In this document: in pieces, positions 25,151 to 35,278 of the stretch
How the letters are laid out: each line of letters starts with the position of its first letter
How positions within the stretch are numbered: position 1 is the first letter of the stretch
NCBI GenBank assembly: GCA_963803875.1
Contig: CAWDOA010000008.1
Location: 1 to 64,000 of the forward strand
Direction: 5' to 3'
Source: JABDIY01 sp963803875
Lineage (GTDB): Bacteria > Actinomycetota > Acidimicrobiia > Acidimicrobiales > SZUA-35
Length of the DNA stretch: 64,000 nt
The notes under the pieces: generated by a model
What the model saw: only the letters and a program-made list of their open reading frames with translations
What the model was told of the DNA's origin: nothing
The model's database searches: none
Translations under genes and position numbers: made by a program

Positions 25151-26591
25151 TGGGGGTTCGTCTCCTCGATCACGGTCGGGTGCTCTATGGCGGTGCGCCG
25201 CCGAGGTTCCTGAAGCTCGATCGGGCGGGACGCAGCGCAGCTCTTGCGCTTCTGCGAAACGTGGTCAACGATCCCGAGCCTGCTTCTGAAGCTCGATCAG
25301 AACTCCGGCGCAGACTGATCGTCGCCGGAATGTTGCCACCCACACCGCCGGATCCCAAGAAGCCGCTGCCGTCATATGCCGTCGTCATTCCGCACTACAA
25401 CGATCCCGTCCGAGCGGCCGCAACTGCAATGATGCTGCATACTTCGAACCACGACACTGTGACGACGGCTGTCAGCGGCAGAGGATCTGCGATCGTGGTA
25501 GTAGACGATGGCTCAGATCTCGACGAACGACTGACACTCCATCGACTGCTCGACGATCTGAGTCCCGCGATCACGATCGTGGACCAACCCACGAATCGGG
25601 GTCCGGCAGCGGCCCGAAATCTCGGCGCAGCCTCGGTGGACCCCGAGGTGGTCGTATTCGTTGACAGCGGCGTAACGATGCGGTCAGAAACGCTCCACAA
25701 GCTGGTCGCATGGTTGGACGATCCATCGATTTCGGCAAGCGCCCCCAGAGTGCGCTCCACCCCTGATCACGGGACTGATCGCCCGGTACGAAGAGCTCGC
25801 TTCGCCCCTTGACGTTGCTGGCGACAAGGTCCGAACACCTCTCCTCGTTGGCCCGGGTCGGCTGGTCACCTACGTACCCTCGACCGTTTTGGCCATCAGA
25901 GCCGCAACGTTCAGGTCTGCGGGGGGCTTCGACGAGTCGATGCGGTTCGGCGAAGACGTCGACTTGATCTGGCGACTTCACCGCTCCCGTTGTCAGGTGA
26001 TTCTGGATCCAACCATTCCCGCCGATCACCCTGCCCGGTCGAGTTTCGCCCGAATTCGCCTACCAACGGTATTCCTATGGCACATCGGCCGGGCCACTTG
26101 GCCACCGCCACGGCGACGTTGTTGCTCCGGCGGTGCTTCGACCCGCGCTGACAGTTGCAGCGGCGGTGTCACTTCTGGCCCGGAAGAGAAGTGCCGCCGC
26201 TTGGGTGATGGTGTCGTTGGCACGGGATGCGCACCTCCGATCTCGGTCGTTTTCGGAGGCGACCGGCGGCCTCCCGGGATCCGGGGCACTCGGGGCCTAC
26301 GAATCTCTCAGGTTCAACATCACCGGGGGTCTGAGGCTGGTGCACGTTCTCAACCGCACGTGGTGGCCCATCACGGCTGCGCTGATCGCTCAGCCGTACT
26401 CGGGTCGGCTACGCCGACGGGCGTTCGCTGCCGTCTCCGCTCGGCTGATCAGTCGAGTTCAGACTGTCGGGGCGTCAGCCGCTCCCCTCGCTGTCGTCGA
26501 CGATCTTGCCTACGGCGCCGGTGTGTGGCGGAGCGCGATCGGGGAACGAGAGATTGCAGCCCTGATACCCCGTCTGCTCAGGGGGCGATGA
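25150..26591 (+). CDS. MftF-like (mycofactocin-type) family 2 glycosyltransferase (two frameshifts)
   Basis: About 480 codons. The N-terminal segment GVRLLDHGRVLYGGAPPRFL is the winged-helix-like lead seen in MftF. The GT2 domain has YAVVIPHYNDP, IVVVDDGSDLDE, NRGPAAARNLGAA, FVDSGV (DxD-like), GLIARYEELASPLD, GFDESMRFGEDVDLIWRLHR and SYGTSAGPLGHRHGDVVAPA. The C-terminus ends with LAVVDDLAYGAGVWRSAIG, a highly characteristic MftF tail. The frame changes near 25760-25780 and again near 26040-26050; every conserved block survives. MftF adds beta-1,4-glucose units to mycofactocin, but no other mft gene is in the window, so the acceptor may differ. Confidence 0.82.
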
Positions 26592-29216
26592 AGAGGTCGA
26601 GCAGTTGCCCGCCATCCAACAGCGTTACGCCTTTCATGGCGGCCTCGGCAGCGAGATCCATGTTGTCGGTGACAACAACGACCGGCCATTCGTTCGGATA
26701 CGAATCGATCAGGCTCACCAGCTGGGCAGAAACCGACCCACCTTCCTTGGTGACCCGCACCCGCACCGAACGAGAGTCCGGGAGACGATCGATACCGAAG
26801 TCGCGATCGAGAAGTACATCGGGGGCAGCTCCACTGTTTCCCGCCATGACGTTGAGGTAGTGGACAAGATTCCGCCGCTGTTCAACCCGGTCGACGCTGG
26901 GCCAGCCCATCGCGGCCACGGGGTCGCCGTCGATCAGAAGGACAACGTCTTCGGTGTTCACGACATACCGTGCGGTCTTCACAGGATCCGATGCCGCTTC
27001 TTGAGGTACGGCAATCGGACCTCGCCGAGAGCTGACCGGTTCGCTCGACCCATCCGTTTCTTCGGCAACAAGATCATCCACGTCTGCGATCCCATCGGTG
27101 CCGAAAGCGGGAGGTTCACTGCCGATATCGGCCTCGGCCATCACATCGGCCTGACCCGGTTCAGCTGTCTCGAGTTGTTGTGCTGAGGTGTCCACGTCGT
27201 CCTCACCCATCAACTTGGAAGCAGCAAGCCCCACCGTTCCAAACCCCGCTGCCCCGAGCAATCCGGCACCGTTGTGGGAGTCCGATGTGGGGTCTTCGAT
27301 CGCCTCGCCACCCTCGCTGTCCTTCCCCCCGGGGACGAAGGAACTGAACAGACTGGCCAAGCCGCCTCGATTGACCGATGCGCCGGCCTCGGCAGCGTCG
27401 GCCGCACTGACTGCGGACCCGGGAAGATCATCGGTCTCAGCGGGCTCGAACGAGGCAACCGCCTCGGCAACGAGTGCGTGGACTTCATCGATGTCTTCGG
27501 TCTCCGGCTCGGCCGCCGCGATGGGCTGTTCGTCCAGGAGTCCGAGCGTGAAGTCTTCCGCCGCATCGGACATCACCAGAGGGGACGTCTCCGACTCTGG
27601 GTCGGGTGCAACCTTCTCCGGGTCTCGGTACTCGGCGTCGTCGACGGTAGCGGGGGTGTAGATCTCGTCTGGAATGAGCTCGTTGCTTTCAGCCTCCGGC
27701 TCTGCCTCCTGCGGTTCTCCCGCGACCACATCGTCTCGCGACCACATCGTCCGCGACCACATCGTCCGCGACCACATCATCCGCGACCACATCGTCCGCG
27801 ACCACATCTCCGCGCCGACCACTAGGGGCGCAATGTCGGGCATTTCGGGTGCGTCGAACTCAGACAGGTTCACCGAGAGGTCGGAATCGGTCGGCAGGGT
27901 GTCAACCGAGGACTGCAGTTCCTCCATCCGCTCGCCCAGAACGGTCGCAACCGATTCGGCGTCGCTGAAGTTCGAGTCGAGTTGGGCCATTGCGCCCTGG
28001 AGCGAGGAGACCGTGGCCCGTACCGCTTCCAGCTTGCTCTGGAGAGCGTTCCGCTCGGCGGTGACCGATGCCAGTGCAACCTTGAGGGTCTCGATCTTCT
28101 CGGCGTCGGAGGCATTCTTGTCGTTGAGAGCGGTGTTGACTCGTTCCAATTCGGCACGGGCCTTGGCGTGGGCGCCACCGAGCGCATCGACGTGGCTTTC
28201 CATTGCGGCCCGGGTTGCAACCGCCGCCTGAAGCTCATGTACCGATGCTCCAGCATTGGATCGAAGGTCTTCGAGTTCGCCTGTGATCGTGTCGAGGTTG
28301 GCGGTGGCGCTCGCCAGCTTGTCCTCCGAGTCGGCCAGACGGTTTTCAGCCGCCACCACCTCAGCCGACAGCAGATCCTTGTCGTTGGCCAGAGACTCGC
28401 GTTCTATAGAGAGTCGGTCCTTTTCCGACGCCAACTCTTCCTTCTCGGTGGAGACCTCCCGGACCTTGGACTCCAGGTCGGATAGCTGAACCTGGGCAGT
28501 ACTTGCGAGAGCGCGGCAGGTTCTCGAGTTCTTCGGCCAATTCTGCGTGTTCGAGGATCGCTAGTTCTTTGGCTTCCTGCGCGTGGTCGCGATCGGCGCG
28601 AGCCTGCTTCAGGTCGGCATGGAGGCCTCGGATCTGCGCAGTCAGCGAAGCGGATCCTCTGACCGCGGAGTCGGGTGCGACTGCTGTGGACAGAGCCGAA
28701 CTGAGACCGGATGCTTCTTCGGATTCTTCGAGCCGGGCAGCCAGTTCCTCAACCTCAGAGTCGACTGCGGCGCGTTCCTGGGAGAGCTGACCGACCAGAT
28801 TCTTCAGCTCATCCATCTCGCTGCGAATGGACTCCTTGGTGACAGGTTCATCGCTGTCGGAAGGAGCGGCTGCCGGTTCTACAGGAACGAGGGCTTCGTC
28901 TGAGTGGCTGGCGACAGCGCCGAATTCAGAAGTATCGCGGTCGCGCTCTTCAGGATTCGAGCCATCACCCTGAAGCCATGCGAGGCCTGCCTCGCCGACG
29001 TTGTCAACGGTGGCTGCGGTCGCGACCCTTGACCTGAACGCTGTCATCGTCGGCGAGAACCTGCCGAGCGACCGTAAGAGCGCGCTGGGGGAATTGGCGC
29101 ACGTACAGGAACATTCGCATCGGCCCCGGTGGGTCGATGGGTGGGTCTTGTTCAACACCTTCTCGCGCTACGAGAAAGGCGAGCTCACACGCCCTGTTTA
29201 GGTCCTGAGAATCCAT
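26578..29216 (-). CDS. Coiled-coil protein with C-terminal NYN (PIN-like) RNase/RNA-binding domain (several frameshifts)
   Basis: About 880 codons. ATG 29216 begins MDSQDLNRACELAFLVAREG; the N-terminal block RMFLYVRQFPQRALTVARQV runs by frameshift near 29040 into AFRSRVATAATVDNVGEAGL, a known lead segment of actinobacterial NYN proteins. A long coiled coil of Glu/Leu/Lys-rich heptads follows with another frame change near 28500, then ~300 acidic low-complexity residues. The C-terminal ~115 residues are an NYN/PIN domain: VVLLIDGDPVAAMGWPSVDR, VLLDRDFGID and VVVVTDNMDLAAEAAMKGV, with the Asp residues expected for metal binding. RNA cleavage or binding is plausible. It converges on the MftF-like gene with a 14-bp stop overlap. 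Confidence 0.72.
27722..27810 (-). repeat. 15-bp tandem repeat inside the NYN-protein gene
   Basis: Six near-identical units of the plus-strand sequence GCGACCACATCGTCC run from 27722 to 27810. On the coding (minus) strand one frame gives ADDVV per unit and the annotated frame gives MWSRT. The first coding unit lacks one base and the last has one extra, so the frame enters and leaves correctly but is shifted through the middle. Acidic flanks make ADDVV the likelier original peptide. Confidence 0.85.
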
Positions 29217-29435
29217 GGCTCGTTAACTCCCGAATTGCCTTCTGGTCGACGAAAGGCATTACGCCTTTCCTCATACATCGACCTTTCAGAGACGAAGTTC
29301 AGTAGCAAACGGTGGTTGTCCCCCACTTTTGCCATGTGCGCCCTGATCTGACCCCGCCGCCAAGTCGGCCGAGAGGGCGAGTCTAGCCACGGTCGAACAG
29401 GACGATCGAACAAAGTGGGTCGGCCGAGGCAGCAG

Positions 29436-29464
29436 TTGACACGCGAACGTTTGTTCGCTTTACT
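29436..29464 (+). promoter_or_regulatory. SOS-regulated promoter with LexA box inside the spacer
   Basis: TTGACA (29436-29441), 17-nt spacer, TTTACT (29459-29464). The spacer contains CGAACGTTTGTTCG (29444-29457), the actinobacterial LexA core GAAC-N4-GTTC. The predicted transcription start falls at 29471-29472, the start codon itself, so the mRNA should be leaderless. Confidence 0.8.
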
Positions 29465-29471
29465 CTCACCG

Positions 29472-31052
29472 ATGTTGTTCGCACCCGCCCCGATTCAGCA
29501 ATCGCTCGATTCGCTAGGGGTACCGCTGGCCCAAGCAACCTTCTGTGTCCTCGATCTCGAGACAACCGGCGGCAACCCGAGCGAATGTGGGATCACCGAG
29601 ATCGGAGCGGTGAAGGTGTGCGGCGGTGAGGTGGTCGGCACATTTCAAACGATGGTGAACCCGGGGTGTGGGATCCCACCAAAGATCACCGTTGTCACGG
29701 GGATTACCGAGGTCATGGTGATGAACGCCCCGACTATCAACGAAATCCTCCCGACGTTTCTCGACTTCATCGGTGGGGCAGTGATCGTGGGCCACAACGT
29801 TCGCTTCGACATGAGTTTCATCAACGCTGCCATTCGCCGGTGGGGTGGGCCGATGCTTGGCAACCAACGCCTCGACACTCTCTCGCTGGCAAGGCGACTG
29901 CTGACCGAGGAGGTTCCTCGTTTCAGCCTGGGAGAGCTGGCCAAGCGCCTGCGACTCCCCCATCAGCCCTGCCACCGAGCCCTCGACGATGCGTGGGCCA
30001 CGGTCGACCTGCTTCACTTCCTGATCGAACGGGCCTCGGCCTGGGGGGTCACCGGACTTGACGATCTGATCGCACTGCCCACCGTGGCCGGCCACCCGCA
30101 GTGGAAGAAGCTGTCCCTCACCACCAGCCTGCCGCGCAAGCCGGGGGTGTATTTCTTCGCCGATGCCGAGGATCGCATTCTCTACGTCGGCAAAGCCACC
30201 GATCTTCGGGCTCGGGTTCGCAGCTACTTCAGTTCCGAACGGCGCAGGAAGATCCCTCAGCTGTTGCGAGAGACAGCAGCCATCAAACACCAGGTGTGTG
30301 ACAACACTCTCGAGGCCGAATTGCTCGAACTTCGTCTCATCCAGGAACACACACCTCGGTTCAACCGGCGAGGCACCCGACCGATCAAGCCGCAGTACGT
30401 CAAGCTCACGACAAATGAGGCGTTCCCTCGGTTGTCGGTGGTCAGATCCACAAACGGCCCCGGTGTCTATCTGGGACCGATTTCGAACCGGCGAACAGCC
30501 GAGCTGGTGGTGGATGCACTCCATACCGTCGTCCCGCTCCGGCGATGCACCACCAAGATCGGGCGATCCGGACCACCCAAGAATCGGGGTCTCTGTACCG
30601 CAGCGCAACTGGGCAAGGCGGTATGCCCGTGCACAGGGGATCTGTCGGTTGAGCAGTACGCCCCGATCGTCGCCGATGCCATCCGCCTGATGACTACCCA
30701 GCCCCACATTGCCCTCGATCGTTTGCGGGAGCGGATGGAAGTGCTGGCGGGCGAGGAACGGTTTGAAGATGCCGCCCTCACCCGCAACCGGGCCGGTGCG
30801 TTTGCCGCTGCGGTTGACCGATCCCGCCGACTCATGATGGTCGAGCAACTGGGATCGGTCGCGCTGGAGTTCGACTCCGGCGTTGTCCGGATCGAATCCT
30901 CCGATCTATCGATCGAGGAGAGCCTGCTGGTCGGCGGGTGGATCGATCGTCACGGCGCCAACGCCCGGGTTCTGGTGGGTTCGGACGCGCTGGCTTCACC
31001 ACTGCCTCGGCTCAGCGACTTCACGCCCCGAAAGGCTCCGACTCTCCGCTAG
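29472..31052 (+). CDS. DEDDh exonuclease fused to GIY-YIG (UvrC-N/Cho-like) nuclease
   Basis: Intact, 526 residues. Residues ~20-180 form a DnaQ-like 3'-5' exonuclease with Exo I FCVLDLETTGG, Exo II VGHNVRFDMSF and Exo III HRALDDAW. Residues ~225-310 are a GIY-YIG domain: RKPGVYFFADAEDRILYVGK with Arg in ATDLRARVRSYF. A UvrC-like region follows, with VCPCTGDLS and the UVR-type helix GEERFEDAALTRNRA. The second UvrC nuclease half (EndoV-like plus HhH) is absent, as in Cho. M. tuberculosis has a similar fusion. ATG 29472 is chosen because the promoter occupies the upstream in-frame codons. It likely incises damaged DNA during SOS. Confidence 0.9.
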   Translation: MLFAPAPIQQSLDSLGVPLAQATFCVLDLETTGGNPSECGITEIGAVKVCGGEVVGTFQTMVNPGCGIPPKITVVTGITEVMVMNAPTINEILPTFLDFIGGAVIVGHNVRFDMSFINAAIRRWGGPMLGNQRLDTLSLARRLLTEEVPRFSLGELAKRLRLPHQPCHRALDDAWATVDLLHFLIERASAWGVTGLDDLIALPTVAGHPQWKKLSLTTSLPRKPGVYFFADAEDRILYVGKATDLRARVRSYFSSERRRKIPQLLRETAAIKHQVCDNTLEAELLELRLIQEHTPRFNRRGTRPIKPQYVKLTTNEAFPRLSVVRSTNGPGVYLGPISNRRTAELVVDALHTVVPLRRCTTKIGRSGPPKNRGLCTAAQLGKAVCPCTGDLSVEQYAPIVADAIRLMTTQPHIALDRLRERMEVLAGEERFEDAALTRNRAGAFAAAVDRSRRLMMVEQLGSVALEFDSGVVRIESSDLSIEESLLVGGWIDRHGANARVLVGSDALASPLPRLSDFTPRKAPTLR

Positions 31053-32078
31053 TTCGGTGACGCCGTGAACGCCTCGAACAAGTGTGCAACCCTGCCGTCG
31101 TCGAGCGCTTTCCGGGCCTCTGCAACCCCGGATACGAGATCTGCGACAACACCGGAGACCATCAGTGCGGCACCAGCGTTCAGGCTCACAATCCCTGCGG
31201 CGGCGGCCTCCGAGTTCGGGTCTGTGATCAATCGTTTGAAGATCTCTGCGTTGCGGGCGCCGTCCCCACCTGCGAGGTCGTCATATGTCACCAGCGGCAG
31301 ACCCGCCGCTTCGGGGTGCACAATCAGCTCCCTGATTCCGGCTGCGGTCACATCCCAGACTCGATTCGGGCCAACGGTGGAGAGCTCATCCAGACCATCG
31401 TGACCGGCGACCACCCACGCCCGTGCCATTCCCCTACCGAGAAGTATGCGCGCCATCTGCTCGGCTCGGTCATCGCTGGAGACACCGAGCACGATCCGCT
31501 TTACCTTCCCCGGGTGTACGAGAGGCCCGAGGATGTTGAACACAGTCGGGATACCGATCGCTGCTCGAACAGGGCCCGCGTGGCGCATGGCGGGATGGAA
31601 TGTCTTCGCCCAGGCGAAGGCCAGGCCGTGCCGATTCACAAGTGCTTCCACCTCAGAGGGTGTGGGATTGATGTCAACGCCCACGCGCAGCGAGGAAGTC
31701 GAAGGAGCCGCTGCTGCTGGATGCAGCCACATTGCCGTGTTTGCAAACCGTCGCACCGGCAGCTGCAGCAACGAAGGACGCCATAGAACTGACGTTGAGG
31801 GCGTGGTTCTGACGGTGTCTTGATCCACCGGTTCCAACGATGTCAACCGAGCCCTCCGGAATGGAGAGCGGCTCGGCGGCGGCAAGCATGGCATCGGCAA
31901 ATCCGAGGATCTCGTCATCGGATTCGCCCTTGAGCTTGAGACCCATCAGAAGCGCGCCGAGAGCGGCAGGATCTGCCTCACCGTTCAGGACTTGGGTCAT
32001 CGCAGCCAAAGTTTCGGCCCGCGAGAGGTCATTTCCCTCGGCGAGGGCTTTGAGGAGGCCGGTCCAGGAGCTGGTCAC
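31049..32078 (-). CDS. trpD: Anthranilate phosphoribosyltransferase (several indels)
   Basis: About 343 codons, the usual TrpD length. Blocks in order: LSRAETLAAMTQVLNGEADP, ALLMGLKLKGES, the PRPP-binding DIVGTGG, NVSSMASFVAAAAGATVCKH (with KHGN), then LGVDINPTP after a frame change near 31690. FHPAMRHAGPVRAAIGIPTV, FNILGPLVHPG and TVGPNRVWDVTAAGI follow. Around the GTGG motif the frame slips out and back: the expected GTGGDQDTVRT is found in another frame for about ten codons (near 31815-31825). It catalyses transfer of phosphoribose to anthranilate in tryptophan synthesis. It stands alone, not in a trp operon. The stop shares a CTAG with the convergent exonuclease gene. Confidence 0.86.
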
Positions 32079-32141
32079 CGTCCTACTGTAGATGGCGAAT
32101 GACGGTTCGATTGACGTACGGAAAGGCCGTTGTGTATCTGG

Positions 32142-32563
32142 TCAGCGGAGGTCGTCGAGGCCTTCAGTGAAACGAGCGGCGTGGCTCTTCTCGGCACGTG
32201 CCAGAGTTTCCATCCATTCGCCGACTTCGTCGAAACCTTCCTCGAATGCGGTCTTGGCGAAACCGGTGTACATCTCGGTGTGCTCGTAGGTCTCGCCCGG
32301 CGATCGCAGATCTCAGGTTGTCCTCTGTGGGGCCGATGGGTTTGCCGGTGATGGGATCACCGACCTCGGCGAGAAAGTCGAAGTGACCGAAAGCGTGACC
32401 GGTTTCGCCCTCGGCGACCGACCGGAACAAGGGCTGCGGTGTTGGGAAAACCCTCCACGTCGGCCTTCTGGGCGAAGTAGAGGTAGCGACGGTTTGCCTG
32501 ACTCTCGGCGGCGAACGCAGCTTTGAGGTTCTTTTCGGTCTGGGTGCCTTCGAGATCTGGCAT
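32142..32563 (-). CDS. Rubrerythrin-like ferritin-fold protein (frameshifted)
   Basis: Joined from three frames into ~140 residues: TEKNLKAAFAAESQANRRYL near the start (ATG 32563), FPNTAALFRSVAEGETGHAF with the change near 32430, GKPIGPTEDNLRSAIAG, then after an extra C near 32302 GETYEHTEMYTGFAKTAFEE and FDEVGEWMETLARAEKSHA, ending GLDDLR. The ExxxxH-type ligands of the diiron four-helix bundle are present (E in AAESQA, EGETGH, GETYEH, ARAEKSH). It lacks the C-terminal rubredoxin domain, a common short form. It probably reduces peroxide or stores iron in the cytoplasm. Confidence 0.78.
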
Positions 32564-32720
32564 GTCACTCCTGAAATGGATGTTCCGAACTCCGACCCTG
32601 CAACGCCGGCCCCGGGGCTTGCCACAGGCTAGGCCACCCGATTGCTCCCGAGGGATTCGAGGCGCACCACCACGTCGGCTGATCCGTCCTGGATCGGATC
32701 GCTCGAATAGGCTGCTGGAC

Positions 32721-33143
32721 GTGCCAAAGATCGACTGGACGGTGGTCAGGACAGCTGCGCTGAGCGGTTTGGTGCTGCTCGTACCGTTGACCCTGCTGTC
32801 GCTCTGGGTGCTGGATGACGACTCGTCCGGCTACGCCCAGTTGGGGTTTTTCGGGCTCACCATGTTCGGCTTCGCGGCGGCCGGCTACGGCGGCGGCAAG
32901 TTGGCGCCCCTCGCCCCCATGACCCATGGAGCGTTGGGGGCGGCGGGTACGTGGGCGATCATCCAGGGCTTTGGTGTTGTTCGCCGGCTGATCAGCGGCG
33001 ACGAAATCAACGTGATCGGGTATCCGCTACAAGCGATGATCGCAGCCGGCTGTGGTGTCTTCGGAGCAGCGTTCGCCGACTGGATCCGACGCTCGGGTCG
33101 ACCAACCTCAGTGGACGAGCTGCGATCACGCCTCCCTCGTTAA
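32721..33143 (+). CDS. Small polytopic membrane protein of unknown function
   Basis: 140 residues from GTG 32721. Four hydrophobic segments: TAALSGLVLLVPLTLLSLWV, LGFFGLTMFGFAAAGYGGG, ALGAAGTWAIIQGFGVV and PLQAMIAAGCGVFGAAFADW, with a basic C-terminus (RRSGRPTSVDELRSRLPR). I do not recognise the family; similar short four-helix proteins are common in actinobacteria. Its TAA overlaps the end of the convergent DUF1697 gene. Confidence 0.7.
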   Translation: MPKIDWTVVRTAALSGLVLLVPLTLLSLWVLDDDSSGYAQLGFFGLTMFGFAAAGYGGGKLAPLAPMTHGALGAAGTWAIIQGFGVVRRLISGDEINVIGYPLQAMIAAGCGVFGAAFADWIRRSGRPTSVDELRSRLPR

Positions 33144-33659
33144 TCGTTCGAGGTTGGCAACTTCTTCACGATCCGCTCGATCGTTCCGAGCGTTCTCACC
33201 GTATTTGGCCCGACGGCCAGAGTCGAGACGTTTGTGGAGGTCGCCGGTCTCGGCCAGCCCACCGGGCGGCAACCAGTGGATCTCGGTGCCGATCAGCTCG
33301 AAACGATCCGCTGGACCGAACACTGTGCCGATAGTGGGGGCGGCAGCCGATCGGAGGAAGATGATCTGGGGCTTTCCCCCGTCCTCGCCCGCCTGACCGG
33401 CGAACGGCGATTCGACGATCGCTCCGAGTTGGCTGGCCGATCGCACGAAGACAGGCACGTCGTAGCCCAACTCCCTCGCGAGCTGGGTCGACAAGTGGTC
33501 GGGATCGACGGCTGATTCATGGGGCAGGATGACGTTGCCACTCGCCTGATACGGGGTGGGGTTGCGATATCCGAGGCGTTCGAAGGTTGCCGTCAGCTCC
33601 TCGTTGGTGATCCGACGATTCCCGAGGTTCATACCGCGCAGAAACACCACCGATGACAT
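33140..33659 (-). CDS. DUF1697 family protein (C-terminal frameshift)
   Basis: ATG 33659 begins MSSVVFLRGMNLGNRRITNE, the hallmark of DUF1697, followed by GYRNPTPYQASGNVILPHE and GTEIHWLPPGGLAETG. In the initial frame the protein would run to 33126 with an Arg/Glu-rich tail. One base change near 33190 gives TIERIVKKLPTSND and a stop at 33140-33142, which fits the family's usual helical C-terminus, so I prefer it. No enzymatic function is established for this cytoplasmic family. Confidence 0.8.
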
Positions 33660-33801
33660 GGGCCCAGAGAATAGACGGGGTGCGAAACAAGGAGACGCCA
33701 ACATGTTGCGAGTTGGTTGCTAGGGACCAAGGGCTCTTCTCGTGCTCCGCGTCGGTACTAGTGTTTGGGCGTATTGCTGGACAACAGATTGAGGCCTTCT
33801 A

Positions 33802-35266
33802 ATGAAAAAGTGCTTGCGTTACTCTTCGCTCTGCTACTGGTGGCAGCGGCGTGTGGTTCGGACGAAGCGTCCGATGATTCCGCTGCGTCCGATGATTCCG
33901 CCGCGTCGGACGACTCCGCCGCGTCCGATGATTCCGCCGCGTCAGACGACTCAGCCGCGTCAGACGACGGCGCCGCCACCGAAGCCATCGACATCGAGAT
34001 GTGGATCGCATTCAGCGACGACGCCCGCCTCAACTACACCAAGGACCGTGCGGCGGAGTTCAACGCCAAGCAACCCGGCTACAACGTGGTGGTGACGTTC
34101 GTTCGACTCGTACAACACCGTGTTCGAGCAGGCCCAGCTCGCCATCGACGACGGCGACCCGCCCGAGATCATCCACTTCTTCGAGGCAGCCACCCAGGAA
34201 GCTCTAGATGCCACCGACAGCAACGGCGATCCGATCTTCAAGTCGGTCACCGAAGCGGTCGCCGGGCGCACCGAGATCCTGGGAGAGCCGGTCGTGCTCG
34301 ACGACGTCGTCTCGGCGGCGACGAAGTACTACACGATCGATGGATCCCTGTACTCCATGCCGTGGAACACATCCTCCACGGTCATGTTCTCCAACATGGA
34401 CATGCTGAACGCCGCAGGCATCACCGAACCCCCCACCACGTGGCAGGGCATCGAAGAAGCATGTGATGCGATCCTCGCTCTTGCCGATGCTCCCGACAAC
34501 TGTATCACCTGGCCGAACCACGGCTGGTGGTTCGAGCAGGCAATGGGTCAGGCCGGCCAGGACCTGGCCAACAACGACAACGGCCGGTCCGGCCGTGCCA
34601 CCGAGGTCTTGCTCAACTCCGAGCCGGCTATCGAGTACATCCAGTGGTGGAGCGATCTCGAGGACAGCGGCGACTACGTCTACACCGGTGTGCAGCGCGA
34701 CTGGGCCGGAACCGCTGCTGCGTTCCAGTGCTCAGAACGTCGCAATGCTGATGTACTCGTCGTCCGACGTGACCATCATCACTGAGGATGGGGCCGCCAA
34801 CGGCTTTGAGGTCCAGGCCTCCTACATGCCATACGACGGTGATCGGGCCTACGCCGGCAACCTGATCGGCGGCGCCACACTGTGGATGGCAAACGGCTTG
34901 TCGGCTGAAGAGGAAGACGGCGCTCTCGCCTTCATGAACTTCTTCTCCAACCCGGAGAACGCCGCGCTGTGGCATCAGGTGACCGGCTACATCCCCATCA
35001 CCAACGCCGCCACCGATCTGCTCGAGACCGAAGGTTGGTTCGAGGAGAGCCCCAACTCGGCAGTCGCCTCGGCTCAGCTCAACGACGCCGCCGACACACC
35101 GGCATCGACGGGCGCCCTGCTGGGCAACTTCGTGGCCATTCGTGATGTTGTGACCGAGGCGATCGAGGACATCCTCGTCAACGATGTCGACGTGAAGACC
35201 CGTATGGACTCAGCGCAGACAGAGGCTCAGCAACAGCTCGACGACTACAACGAGCTGTACGGCTAG
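33802..35266 (+). CDS. ABC transporter solute-binding lipoprotein, sugar/glycerol-phosphate type (three frameshifts)
   Basis: ATG 33802 then, after one missing A in the AAAAA run, VLALLFALLLVAAACGSDE: a lipoprotein signal with lipobox. Next comes a linker of six SDDSAA-like repeats. The mature domain begins IDIEMWIAFSDDARLNYTKD and changes frame near 34100 to NTVFEQAQLAIDDGDPPEII. It continues DGSLYSMPWNTSSTVMFSNM and WQGIEEACDAILAL, and changes frame again near 34730 to NVAMLMYSSSDVTII. It ends with GALAFMNFFSNPENAALWHQ and ATDLLETEGWFEESPN. Family 1 extracellular binding protein, UgpB/MalE-like; the ligand is probably a carbohydrate or glycerol-phosphate derivative. Two permease genes follow; no ATPase gene is present. 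Confidence 0.85.
33867..33974 (+). repeat. 18-bp tandem repeat encoding (ASDDSA)n linker
   Basis: Six 18-bp units (GCGTCCGATGATTCCGCC and variants) encode an acidic ASDDSA linker between the lipid anchor and the binding domain. Synonymous differences between units (TCC/TCG/TCA, GAT/GAC) suggest protein-level rather than purely replicative conservation. Confidence 0.9.
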
Positions 35267-35278
35267 GACCCACACACC

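Noticed and set aside
23214..26591. Complete mycofactocin biosynthesis cluster
   Set aside because: Only an MftF-like gene is recognisable; no MftA precursor, MftC radical SAM enzyme, MftB, MftD or MftE was found in the window.
27722..27810. CRISPR-like array from regular 15-bp units
   Set aside because: Units are contiguous without spacers and lie inside a coding region.
29514..30848. 444-codon minus-strand frame opposite the DEDDh/GIY-YIG gene
   Set aside because: Shadow frame; the plus strand has intact exonuclease and nuclease motifs and its own SOS promoter.
31049..32078. trpD as a true pseudogene
   Set aside because: The slips near the GTGG motif cancel within about ten codons and all active-site blocks remain, which fits sequence error better than decay.
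33758..34033. Minus-strand frame with SDAAES repeats
   Set aside because: Antisense of the SDDSAA linker repeats in the binding-protein gene.
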